DNA from: Rotaria socialis
Taxonomy: Eukaryota; Rotifera; Eurotatoria; Philodinida; Philodinidae
DNA: 64,000 bases
Assembly (NCBI GenBank): GCA_905331475.1
Contig: CAJNYU010000356.1
Coordinates: forward strand, 62,001 to 126,000
Direction of reading: 5' to 3'
Shown here: positions 52,692 to 63,315 of the stretch, piece by piece
How positions within the stretch are numbered: position 1 is the stretch's first letter
How the letters are laid out: each line of letters starts with the position of its first letter
Position numbers and translations under genes: made by a program
Notes under the pieces: generated by a model
What the model was told of the DNA's origin: nothing
The model's database searches: none
What the model saw: only the letters and a program-made list of their open reading frames with translations

Positions 52692-53987
52692 ATTATAATA
52701 AACTATGATATTTTATTTGTTATACGTTGGTGCTTTTCTTCTGTTGTTTTAAATTATCTCCGCATAGATCAAAAATCATACTTTGATATATGTAAATGCA
52801 ACTTGTTCGCTTGCTTTAATACGCTTTTTAACAAAATTCTCTTTAAACCTTTCGTATTATACAAACAAAAATTTGAGTTCAACCGATGTTCGTGGAACTC
52901 AAATTCAGATCAATGAACAAAAATAAACTTGTATTCTATTCTACATTGGTTAACTTGTTTCTTAATTAAAAGATCACAAACTATTCCTAGACAACAAAGT
53001 TATTATGTTCTTACACCTTTGCTTCTTCTTTCTGTTCATTGTATAGTTCTTTTTCGACCTTTATCTCTGTCTTTCTCATTTTCGTTTTTTTTGACTTCAA
53101 CGAATCTTCTACGAATTGTCGCACTCTTTGTATACATACGGTCTTTGTGTGTTTGAGAGTATTTTTCTTTATATGGTGGAAGATGACAATGTCTTTTCTT
53201 CTTCTTTCTTAAAAATATATATTTTTTGCTTGTTATTAGCTTGCAATTTTTTCATTAGCATAGAAAACTTCACAAGCGATGAATCAAATAGAAAATAGGG
53301 CACCAAGATAGTTAATTTCAAGTATCCTAATGATTGTGAATACTCATTTCGATTGTTGATACTCAATGGAACTTAATCCGTATATAGCTATGAATGCAAG
53401 GATCATTGGATGGGGGTCTACTGAGAATATTCTGTGTGTTCTTCTCCTCTCAAGCGAAAAAATATCGCGCATCTACATTGATTTATTACGTTGATTAGAT
53501 TTATGGGAAGATACAATCCAGCTGGCTTTGCTATCCAGTAGTACGCGAAAAGTTACGATCAAGAATGCAGATAGTCATAATAATTATTCTAGAATGTTCT
53601 CATATATTCAAGGGACAGCTTCATTTGAAAACTCTTCGGTGAGCTTGTCGATCAAATACATCAAAAGAATTTCATGTTGTTCAAGATTCATTACAGCATG
53701 TCGAGCAATGTTTTATTTTTGATTGTTCATTGCTTGACCTCTAGTATGCTAATCATGAAACGTAGATTTCCATGAATCAAACTATAGGCTAGATCGAACT
53801 GAAATCTTGCAAATCAATTTATGATGAATTGAATAGTTTTTATTTACATGATGAGGTAATATGTATGTGAAATATGTTCAAAACAGAAGTATATAACAGT
53901 TAAAGCAAAGATAGAAATCATGTTGTCGATTGAGGCATAACTACTAATAGAAGTAGACGCATGAGTTTTCGTAAATGATGAAGAAGA
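52692..53987. other. Intergenic region after the RhoGEF
   Basis: The start is 3' UTR of the RhoGEF (AATAAA near 52920). The remainder is AT-rich with T/C-rich tracts near 53020-53095. No supported gene. Confidence 0.45.
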
Positions 53988-54930
53988 TCAACCGATGCAT
54001 GTCGGTGGTACTACTAGATTTGATTGATTCGTTATTATTATGGCTTGGCCAACTCGTTGGTGTCGTCGACAGTACTTAATCTGTTGTGTGAACTTGGTCC
54101 GCAGTTCCGACAATGACAGGCAGCATACAATTGGCCAGAAAAAGATAATGTTATAGATGATAAATTTGCTAACAGTCAAGTCTACTGTAACAATTTGTGG
54201 TAGTAGACCGAATTCATAAGCAAAGATTACACCAAACCAAGGTAGATTGAATACGATGTAAACCGATGATATGGTGAGCACTTGAAGAATCATCTTCCGA
54301 TGCTTTCGCCATTCAATTTGTTGGCGAGCACGAATTTTCTGCAACATTACTCGAACAAATAAAGGCACACAGCCAAACATAATGAGAAGAGTTGGTGCAA
54401 CCTGATGAAGCATAAGTTCCCAGTGAGCCAATACAGTTCGATCAAATGCACATGGAATATAAATACCTCCGAATAAGAAGCTATCAAATGAAGTTTCACA
54501 ATGTATCGAAAAATAAACAATAGAATAATAGACAAAACAATAAATTGTAATGATACAAGGTGGCAAATAATGAATAAAAAAGTGGCGTTTTCTTGTCGCT
54601 ATCCATTTATCATGAAATATAAGTATGTGCCTTTCAATTGAAGCCCAAGTAAATAAAGTTATTTGAAGTGAATAACATGAATAGTCGAAAAACACCCAAA
54701 AGAGGCAGAATCTGGGAGATGCAGACCAAGGATTATTATAATAATCATTGCGAAGAACTAAGAAAAGATTTGTTCATTCATAGACAAGTATCAAGTATGA
54801 CAAGGCCAATAATGATATGATTATGAAGTGCACGACGCAGTGTTCGATCCATAAGAAGATAATAAAGTATATACATTGTCGCTACAATTGATAATATGTC
54901 AACAATAAGAAAATATCAAAATCGAATATA
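53988..54930 (-). pseudogene. Class A GPCR pseudogene of a rotifer-expanded type
   Basis: The open part (54695-53988, extending in frame to about 54770) encodes TM3 to the tail: CLFWVFFDYSCYSLQIT, then WASIERHILIFHDKW, a second loop with Cys, WRKHRKMILQVLTIS before TM6, and a TM7 region with LSLSELRTKF. Upstream the TM1-TM2 part (MDRTLRRALHNHIIIGLVI) is in another frame. It is separated from TM3 by a frameshift with TGA stops in both frames (54778-54780 and 54774-54776), and a further TGA interrupts TM1 at 54916-54918. The ALHNH, IERHILIFH and WRKHRKM signatures match, from memory, a receptor family much expanded in bdelloid rotifers. No intron resolves all three lesions, so it is probably dead. 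Confidence 0.75.
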
Positions 54931-56320
54931 ATGAGAAATTCTGAATTTAGACATAGGCTCTGAACTAAGAACTATGGAGGTGTTACTTAAATTTGACATT
55001 ATTGGAGAGTAAAGAAATTTCATGAATGGAGGAAAGAATATGAGCAAAACATTCAAGTACTATGACTTCAAGCATATAAATTTCAATGATTTGATCCCAG
55101 ATGACAATTTCATGCTTCAACATTATAAACTTCTGTCTAGAAGAAAGTTTTTTACTTAGCTAGGTAAGCATCAAATGATGTACTTGTCGAATGGAGAACA
55201 TGCCAATTTTGCACATTTTTCAAATGAATCTATATAGTTTCTTCCAGAATGATAATAGTAATTATAAACAAGTAATAAACAAATAGATATTATAACAGAT
55301 TTCAGTAGAATCGATTACTAAAACGTTTTGTAAATATGAATAGGCCAGTGTTCACACGGATAATATAAGAATAACTCTGTCAAGTTTAATTGCTTCGCCT
55401 CGGTGAAAATAAATCAATCATTATTAAACGAGAAATTCATTTGCAAGAGGCTCAGTGGATAACTTTGTAAAATCATATTATGAGAAATATAGAAAAATGA
55501 TACCTATAGCTTAATCGATGATATTATATTGATGGATGCCAAATAACTTCTAAAAACAAGATGTTTAAACGTTCAAATTACTTCATTATCAGATTGCCTA
55601 GCTGTGAATATTTTATTCGCGTACATCGATAGAATATCAATCAGACAAGTTGTTTTTATGTCTGCTAAGAGAGTGTACGTCAAGGATGATTGCACTATTC
55701 TACTTCTAATTATCATGCTCATTTGCAGATTTTATCTTATTATTTGTTTTAAAGACTTTGCTCTTGTGACTGACATGGATCTTTTTAAATTGCTTCTCCT
55801 TTCGATAAATTCTATCAAGCAGTTTGAAAGTAGAATAAGTGTTGCAACAAGAAAAACAATATTTGAACTGGATATAACAGGTACAAGAACTAGATAGACA
55901 GCAACTAATAACATCGCAATAATTAGAAGTATTGGAACCTAAGAAATCAAAAATTACATTATCATACGCAATCTAGGCGAACCTACTTTAATAGTTCGAT
56001 AAACTTTAGGCTTTGTAAATCTACAACAGAATGTAACAAAAATGTTAGTCTATTGAAGATTCATTCTCTTGTAGAATGTCGAAATTTGATCACCGATGAA
56101 GTTGTGTGTCGTTCTTGAATCGATGTAAAAATCCACATGAACATTAACAACAGTAGGTTTCACTAGATTATTCAGAAATTGTAAAGGATAAGCCTTCTAT
56201 GGCATTCTATACACATTTTCATAGTTGAATGAAAAATTGTAAATTGCTCTCATCCATCGTTTATTGTAAAAAGAGATCATTTAGAAAAAAATTTCGTAAA
56301 ATTCTCATAAGCAATAGTCC
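54931..56320. other. AT-rich intergenic region
   Basis: About 1.4 kb with no supported gene. The frame at 55604-55897 is hydrophobic, overlaps a minus-strand frame and shows no domain. Confidence 0.4.
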
Positions 56321-57260
56321 TCAGAACGGTACAACACGTGATAATTGTTTGAATGTATTAGATATAACAGATGTACCATATTGAAAAGGTCGAATACGTT
56401 CCTGATGAAATTTTGTACGTAATTCTTCATTATCTGTTCGAATAGCAAATTGAGCTTCAAGATCATGTTGTATTGAGCATGCACTTACACAAAAAAAGCA
56501 ATTAAATTTGATTTGCATTAAAAGAAAATCTCATTCTAACCAAAATTTGGTGATCCAATACAAGTTAATGTTGGATAATTATTGCCGTTCTCTTCATTTT
56601 CATATAATTATAAACCTTTTGATGGTCAGTCTATTGTAAACGATAATATTCCAACATTTGAATTTGTCCATCATTGAATTTTGTTTTCTTATCTTGCAAC
56701 AAATTCACGTTCATTTCCAGTATAACCTGCGGATACAGAACGACTCCCATAAAATTGATTAGCTTGTGGCGATGCTGTTAAGAAACTAATTGTTGTATCA
56801 TTTCGTTTATAATCAATTAATTCTTGTTCATATTCTTTTATCACATTAAAATAAGGTGTAGCAAGATATAATTTTGATTTAAATGGTAAATATGAATGAA
56901 AATATATATTAAAATCTTGATAATAATTTATATTAAACATTCCCATTTTGTATGAATAGAACAACCAATGATTGATTATAATCTAATTTTGGCGGTTTCG
57001 GATAATGTATTTGAGATGTTTTCATTCAAAATGAAATATCTTTTTCAACTTGAAGATAATATTGTCTCTTATCACCTTTATATGGATGATGTTCACTCAC
57101 GAAAATAGGTTCTTCGAGTTTATTTTTAACTTTAAATCATTGTTTGGCAATCGTTTCAATGATATCAATGAAAAATTTGTATAGGTTTGCACAATGAGTT
57201 AATTTTAAATATCGATCTTGTCGATAATCGAAATAAGCTTTAATTAGATTGGCTGCAGAG
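56321..57260 (-). pseudogene. PGS1: PGS1 (phosphatidylglycerophosphate synthase) pseudogene
   Basis: Pieces in order match the C-terminal two-thirds of mitochondrial CDP-diacylglycerol-glycerol-3-phosphate 3-phosphatidyltransferase, the enzyme committing to cardiolipin synthesis. They are CANLYKFFIDIIETI and HHPYKGDKRQYY (about 57240-57070), SYLPFKSKLYLATPYFN, ISFLTASPQANQFYGSRSVS and EREFV (56880-56690), NYPTLTCIGSPNFG (about 56560-56590), and QHDLEAQFAIRTDNEELR...HQERIRPFQYGTSVIS (56490-56330). TGA stops at 57137-57139 and 57026-57028, and several frameshifts, interrupt it. The second HKD catalytic motif is destroyed by a frameshift near 56620. The N-terminal CDP-binding part and first HKD motif are not seen. 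A functional copy must exist elsewhere. Confidence 0.82.
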
Positions 57261-58500
57261 AAAAACTTTATTTTTCGAATTTGATTTTCAAAATGAAAAA
57301 CAACGAAATCTGATTTTTACCCACTTCCTCAGTCGAACTTCCTTTTCATGCTCTTGACCTGGACAGACATCATGACTTGCCCATATAGCGCAGATCGTTT
57401 TTACTCAAGACCAGCATTCGAATTTTTACATAAGCTACAAGTAACTCATATGCTCAACTCCAGAATGTGTATCTATGAGTTTTTATTAAACAGTGAGTAA
57501 ATTTAAACGTTACACTGAAAAAAGTTAGAAGTATTTTGGTTGTAATAGAGGCATTTGGATAAAAATTCAAGCCCGCGAGTAAGTATGCTATCCGCAAAGA
57601 ACAAGAAATTCAAGAACTCGAGCTCACCAAAAAGTCTCATGTCTTATCTTAAGACTGGTTAACATCGCAGGACTTTCTTGTTCCAGATTCTCAACTGTCT
57701 CATATCCATATCAAAAAATGTTTGCGTAAGGAAGATAAACCATCTGGATGACGACTATTATAACACCAATAAAACACCCAATTTTTATGTTGTAAGTCAA
57801 ATATATTCGTCACGATTACGTGGTTTTTCGATACATTCTGAACCTCATTTTATTGCAGAGCACGATGTGTCTTCATTCGGACGTATTTCATGCTCAGCCG
57901 CATTTATATCGAGAGTTACATTCATATCCAGATGCACATCCAACAGGAAAATTTTTACCCGATGATCTCTTGTATAAACTATACCATTCGATGGATAATA
58001 AAATTCCACACTGAGTGCAACCGACCAAGCAATCAGCACGGGTCTACAGATGAATCGGGGTAGCAAAATACTCCAATATGGTGCCAAGATTAGTTACTTG
58101 TCAAAATGACGATGAGCAACTTTTCTCAAGTCGATGACTAGACTATATTGTCAAAACAAAGGACCATTTTTGCATTTACATAGTGACAAAGTTATTGATT
58201 ATTTGTTAACAAATGAGCAGAAATACCGCAATTTGTAACAAAAGGAATTTTATCATAAGAATGAAAAATTAATAATAATTGAATCAATTAGATTCAAGAT
58301 TGAAACTTAATAGAAATCTACTTTAATTTTCTGATCTTATTTTTTTATTTATTTTTTCTAAATTACAAATTACAAAGATAAATTTAGTGTAGAAATTCAA
58401 ATTAATTCATTTAACTCTGTTGTTATTGATAATGGTCTTGATAGACCGAAAGCTTTAATTAATTAAATTTGTCTTCAACAACATGTTCAACATCAATAAT
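57261..58500. other. Region with one possible decayed exon
   Basis: After an acceptor-like TTTATTGCAG ending at 57859, the plus-strand frame to 58014 reads STMCLHSDVFHAQPHLYRE and DAHPTGKFLPDDLLYKLY, which has protein-like composition. Upstream no clean partner exon is visible, and the family is not recognised. The rest is AT-rich. Confidence 0.3.
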
Positions 58501-60537
58501 AACAAGAAATGGCTTTATTTTTAATGATTAAATACAGCTGGCATGAAAGATTAAAATAAAATTTTTGACTTTTGAATTTTCATATTGTTACGGGCCTGCC
58601 CTCACACTAGTCATTTCTCTTCTTTCATCTCTAGTCATCCACCACATCTATCGTCATATACATATATATATATATTTATATATATATATACATATATATT
58701 CTTGTTGTCCTCTCGATGGAGGAGAGAGAGAGATGTCTGTTTGTTTTTCTCCTGGTTTCGTTTTTTGTTTGTTATATTTTTCTTTAGTCTTCGATTTCAC
58801 AATAAACAGAAGGGTGAAGATCTCACCCCTAATACATATTACACAGTAAATTCGATATCAAGAATTAAGTCATCAGCAACATCATCATTACATACAAACA
58901 AGTACCGGCCAATAAGAACATATAGATGCTCATTATCAGTTAAACTACACTTGAAATTACTTTATAACACATGTAGCATCAAATTCTAGTACGATAATTT
59001 GAATTTTTAAACTAAATTCATATCTTTCCGATTCTGATTCTAATTTACTTAATTATTACTAAGCTTTCATTTTGAGAAAGAAAATGCGCTGCTCCCGCTA
59101 CTATGTATATTAATATCGGCACTTTCACGATTGCTTTTGAATTATGTATTGGTCTAACTTTTTATGAATTTAAAACATTGTTATCATCCAGTATTGATGA
59201 CATCTATCTAGATATAGATATCATATCGGAGGTAGGAAAAGTACATATATTCGATTATTTCGAATTACGATACGCTCTAACTAATATCCGTGATATAATC
59301 CATATAGAAGAAAATCTTTCCGAATTCATTCACTATTGAATTGATTTTCCAAAACTAAAGCATTTTTTTGCTTGCTATGGAATTTAGTTAATTAAATCAT
59401 CCATGTCTATATTTATACATGTTGCGTTTTTCTGAAGATGTCGAATGCATCATCATCCATGCATGTTTATGAAGAAATCGACGCTTCATCGTCATCCATG
59501 CAAGAGATGTTCGCCTGCCACAATTCCACTGGTGCTGTCTCCACTACGATCCATGTACGTTCATGCTCATAAAATTCAATTGTTATCTAATCTTCTGCTT
59601 TTAATTATAGGGAAGAGATATAGTCGAGCCTGATCCTACTACTCGTAATGTGATGGAGCCCCGAAATATGGATGATGATACATATTTGGTAAGTTGAAAA
59701 AAAAGTAATTTTTTCTTATCGAAGATAGAGAGGGGACTGGAAGTAACGTTTTTAATAAAGATCTGAAATCGAGTATATTATAAAAAACAGAAGCCGTTCT
59801 TGATGACAAACGATATAGTTATATTGCTATGCTTTAATCAGTGAAAGCTGATGAGGGCATCGGCATTAGTACTCATTCAGTGACATCAGATACTTGTAAA
59901 GATCTATTCAGGATTCAGGGCGACACTTTTGCTAACAATTAAAATAAAAGTAGAGTTTTCACAAAAAAACATTTTTCGTAAAAAGAATTACATTTTTTAG
60001 TATATAGCACCGTTCACGCTAAACAAACGATTCTCTCGTAAAAAACATTTTCGGAATTCTTTTGCAACGAGAGGAAAACTTGCTTTTAACAACGAAATTG
60101 GGAAAAAATCGACTTCAAATTAGTTTTTTTCAAGTTGAGACTTAGAGTATTTTACTTAACTAGTTTATCACTGATGTTTTAAAATGAAAATATCATCCAT
60201 ATTTTTCAAAGTTCAGTTAATATAAGAAATAATTCTAATTTAAAAAAAATACAGGCTGTTTTTCAAAATACTTTTTACATATTTTCTTTCTTTATTATTA
60301 TTTTTTTTTGAAAACATGCAATGAAAATGACTACAGTATTTAAGAATAAAAGAGAAACAGCCATTTAAAAGATTCACTTAAAAACAAACAAAATAAAATT
60401 CTAAAATTTAAATCTATTTTCATTATTATTTCTTGTTTCATCCATATAAGAAGAAAGAAACATTGATTGATTCACTTCCTACGTACGGCCCTAAGAAATG
60501 TCCGTTCTTTTTTCCGGTGTGTGTACGCTAGGTGGCC
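58501..60537. other. AT-rich region with TA microsatellite
   Basis: A (TA)n tract at about 58660-58697 is followed by (GA)n near 58723-58732. Short frames here (58565-58989 and 59103-59339) are driven by these repeats or show no domain. Nothing else is recognised up to the MITE at 60538. Confidence 0.4.
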
Positions 60538-60850
60538 GACCCCGGTCGAAGAAAACGATCAATAAACGGTCGCATACGATACAAATACGGCCCGTTTTAC
60601 GTGCCGTATTTTCCCCGTATAACAGGGGCAGTAATACGGCCGTATGTTCTATAGAATACGATAATATTACGCCGGCTTTACGAGGTTTTACGGCTGATAT
60701 ACGGTGTCCGTGTATGGCCGTAATATTGCCCCTGTTAAAACGCCTTAATTCGGCTTAAAACGGCCGTTTTACGATGGAATACGATGCAAAAACGACCGTT
60801 TACGGTAATGTTACGCCGGTTTACGGTGGCCCGTTTTGATCGACCTGGGG
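60538..60850. mobile_element. MITE of the CCAGGTCGA family, copy 2
   Basis: A palindromic, less AT-rich island about 313 bp long. The left end is ACCCCGGTCGAAGAAAACG; the right end, read inverted, is CCCCAGGTCGATCAAAACGG. The interior is full of CGTATTACGGCCG-type motifs. No coding capacity. It belongs to the same group as 28368-28670 and 61169-61343. Confidence 0.65.
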
Positions 60851-61168
60851 ATGTTTCGACTCATTGCACCAATGAGAACTATGAATGAGAGAAAAAGAGA
60901 ATAAAAATTTTTCATTGAATATCATTCTTCTGTATTCTTTGTTTTTCCTCTCATTACATTTCTCTCGTTTCTTCGTGATCTTTTCATTAAGTTTGCCCAT
61001 TTTTCAAAACGTTAAAACAGGGAGTCATGTGCAAAGAAATTGACAAGAATATAGTCTTGGTATGAATTAAGTCAGATCGATGAAAAGAGCAAAATTCTGA
61101 ATAAATATTGTCTAATTTTCCACTGTCTTATGTTTTTTAAATAACTTATTAATTTTTTTGTTTTAAGT
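60851..61168. other. Spacer between two MITEs
   Basis: AT-rich sequence of about 320 bases with T/C-rich tracts. No feature recognised. Confidence 0.4.
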
Positions 61169-61343
61169 GTCCAGGTCGATCAACTTGTGTCGTACGCGAC
61201 CGTTTGGTATTCACCGTATTACGGTCGATTTGCATCGTGCCATAAACGATCGTTTACGGTCGGAAACGTTATAAAACGGTAGTATACGTTGCTGTATACG
61301 GCCGTTTACGATCGTATCAGGCCGTCGTAATGTTCGACATGGG
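61169..61343. mobile_element. MITE of the CCAGGTCGA family, copy 3 (short)
   Basis: The left end is TGTCCAGGTCGATCAA; the right end, read inverted, is CACCCATGTCGAACATT. The interior again carries ACGGTCG, ACGATCG and ACGGCCG motifs. At 175 bp it looks like an internally deleted relative of the copy 320 bases to the left. Confidence 0.6.
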
Positions 61344-61345
61344 TG

Positions 61346-61639
61346 CCTTCAACAGATCTTCCTATTGCGGGCCAACTATCTGATACACAACAGCAAATAA
61401 TAGAATTGAAGAAGCTCGTACAAGTGCAACCGGATGTAGCAAAAGTGGCAACAGCAGCTATGAAAGTGGCCATGGAGGCGGAAATAAACTTGGTTCGAAA
61501 ACAAGACGATGCAAAAATAAAGAATTTAAAAGTGAAAATGAAAGACTTGGAAATTCAATTGGAATTGACGAAGATGAATCAACAAATGATATACTTGCAG
61601 GACCAGCAAAAGAGCAACATCGTGTCAGAGAAGTTCTAG
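61346..61639 (+). CDS. Coiled-coil ORF next to a MITE
   Basis: An open frame of about 98 residues (PSTDLPIAGQLSDTQQQ to SNIVSEKF) with a strong heptad pattern of L/I/V and many K/E/Q, clearly unlike the AT-driven chance frames around it. It begins right at the edge of the MITE, so its natural start is probably lost or lies in an upstream exon. It may be a fragment of a gene or of an element gag-like protein. No family recognised. Confidence 0.4.
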   Translation, partial: PSTDLPIAGQLSDTQQQIIELKKLVQVQPDVAKVATAAMKVAMEAEINLVRKQDDAKIKNLKVKMKDLEIQLELTKMNQQMIYLQDQQKSNIVSEKF

Positions 61640-61993
61640 GGACGTAGCAAGCTCTCATTTATTTTATCATTTGGTTCTTTATTTTTATAAAATAATAGTA
61701 AAGAAACATAAGATGAATAGTTTTTTTTCAATAAATTCAGGCATTATTTGCTTGGGATAAATGAGAGAATGATAGGCAAGTCTGAAACTTATATTGAAGG
61801 GTACCCGGAAGGGGTGCGGGATATCCGGGATACTTCAAATGTGGGTGTGGATAATGGATACCATGGAGGAGCGCTCAAATGTGGGTGTGGGTGCAGGATA
61901 CATATGTATTAATATGCCGCATATATCGGAAAGTTAAACTTAAAATAAATCTAAATCTAAATCCATTTCTACTTACTGAGGAGCCTATGTACG

Positions 61994-62038
<45 letters not shown>

Positions 62039-62269
62039 GTATGTATGTATGTATATATAAGTAAAACTAAAACTATCGATAGCTATATGGTTATGCTTAG
62101 CTCTTTTTCGTTTTTACCGTTTATATTCGAAGTCGAATCAGGGAGCTACTCTTATTTTTTCAAATATTAATAAATTCTTGAAATTTCTCGTTATATTCAT
62201 TTTGTTTATTTAATTTAACTATTCAATAAAATAATCATAACCATTTTCAATCGCTTTTTTTGTATCGTT
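61640..62269. repeat. G-rich duplicated motif and TA/GTAT microsatellite
   Basis: TCAAATGTGGGTGTGG occurs twice, at 61835-61850 and 61875-61890, within a G-rich stretch (61800-61900). A (TA)n/(GTAT)n microsatellite lies at about 61996-62056. There is no gene. Confidence 0.55.
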
Positions 62270-63128
62270 TTAACCGACAATTGATTTTAAATTTTCGTCA
62301 ATTATTATTCGTAATTGATTTAATTCAGATAGCCTAGAATGGGCCAATGGGTAAGAGAAAAAATTTTCGTTCAATGTAAATATTGTCAAAATTATGAATA
62401 TCTTCTCTTTCAAATATTCTTTTCTTATCTCGAATAGCAATTGATAATGTCGATCAGTAATAAGAGATTGTCTACTAGATTTATATTTTAATAATCTATG
62501 TATTGGCAACTTTAAAGGGTATACAAATGTATATTAGAGAAAAGTAGGCAAAATACTGTGCAGTCGTTTGATGGATTCTTGAACGGCATGATGGACCATG
62601 TTTACTGATACCCATGAATGAAAAACATTCAAAATACAGCTACGACCAATTACATCAATCAAATGTGATTGTTACATCGGATTTTTTAAAATTTGCCCAA
62701 TGAATATTAAATTGACGTTTTATATCGAAATAGCAAAACTAAAAATATAGTTTTAGCTTAACATCAAACTGAATTCACATATGAGGATTTAAAAGCGAAT
62801 GATCAATTGATATTGATATTAATATTGAGTAGAATTCCTGCATTCGGATAGAAAATAGTTTGGTATTTCTAAAGTTTTAATATAGGTTGAAAATGCGTTT
62901 GAGTCTCATAAAGATACTCTGATCTACAAAGCGTTGAAATCTAGAATTTTTCTGTAACGATTTTCCACAACGAAAATGCATCCAATCGAAACAATGATAA
63001 TCATAATGGTTAATATCTACGATCAATGTTATGCTTATAGGTCGAAGTTTTGCAACTATAAGTTGAGAAAGTTTAATTCCATGTGAAGAAAGATCAAAAT
63101 CAATTTCAAAATAGTTCTTGTTTTCCAA
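62270..63128 (-). other. Two possible exon remnants, family unknown
   Basis: Minus-strand frames at 63128-62877 (NYFEIDFDLSSHGIKLSQLI to CFDWMHFRCGKSLQ) and 62509-62270 (LPIHRLLKYKSSRQSLITDR; after an acceptor TTCTAG, LSELNQLRIIIDENLKSIVG) have protein-like stretches. I could not join them or find a family. They may be pieces of a decayed gene. Confidence 0.25.
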
Positions 63129-63315
63129 TCCTCGTATTAACTAAATATATGCGTAATTTCTAAAGATGAACTAACGTTCAATTCTATTGTTTTTTGTTTT
63201 GATGATGAGGGACATATTTAGTTGCCGTCAACGAATAGATATTTATTCAGTAATAATATATAATTTTTAAAATTTCCTTGTTCATCGCACACTTCGAAAA
63301 GAAAAATAATTTGTT

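Noticed and set aside
54695..54770. Intact GPCR starting at the GTG within VFFDYS
   Set aside because: That start would delete TM1 and TM2, and recognisable TM1-TM2 sequence lies just upstream in a shifted frame with stops, so a pseudogene is the better reading.
58585..58989. ORF of 134 residues on the plus strand
   Set aside because: Its first part is a translated (TA)n repeat (YIYIFIYIYTY) and no domain follows.
61996..62056. TA/GTAT array considered as a CRISPR-like or satellite array
   Set aside because: Units are 2-4 bases with no spacers; it is a plain microsatellite.
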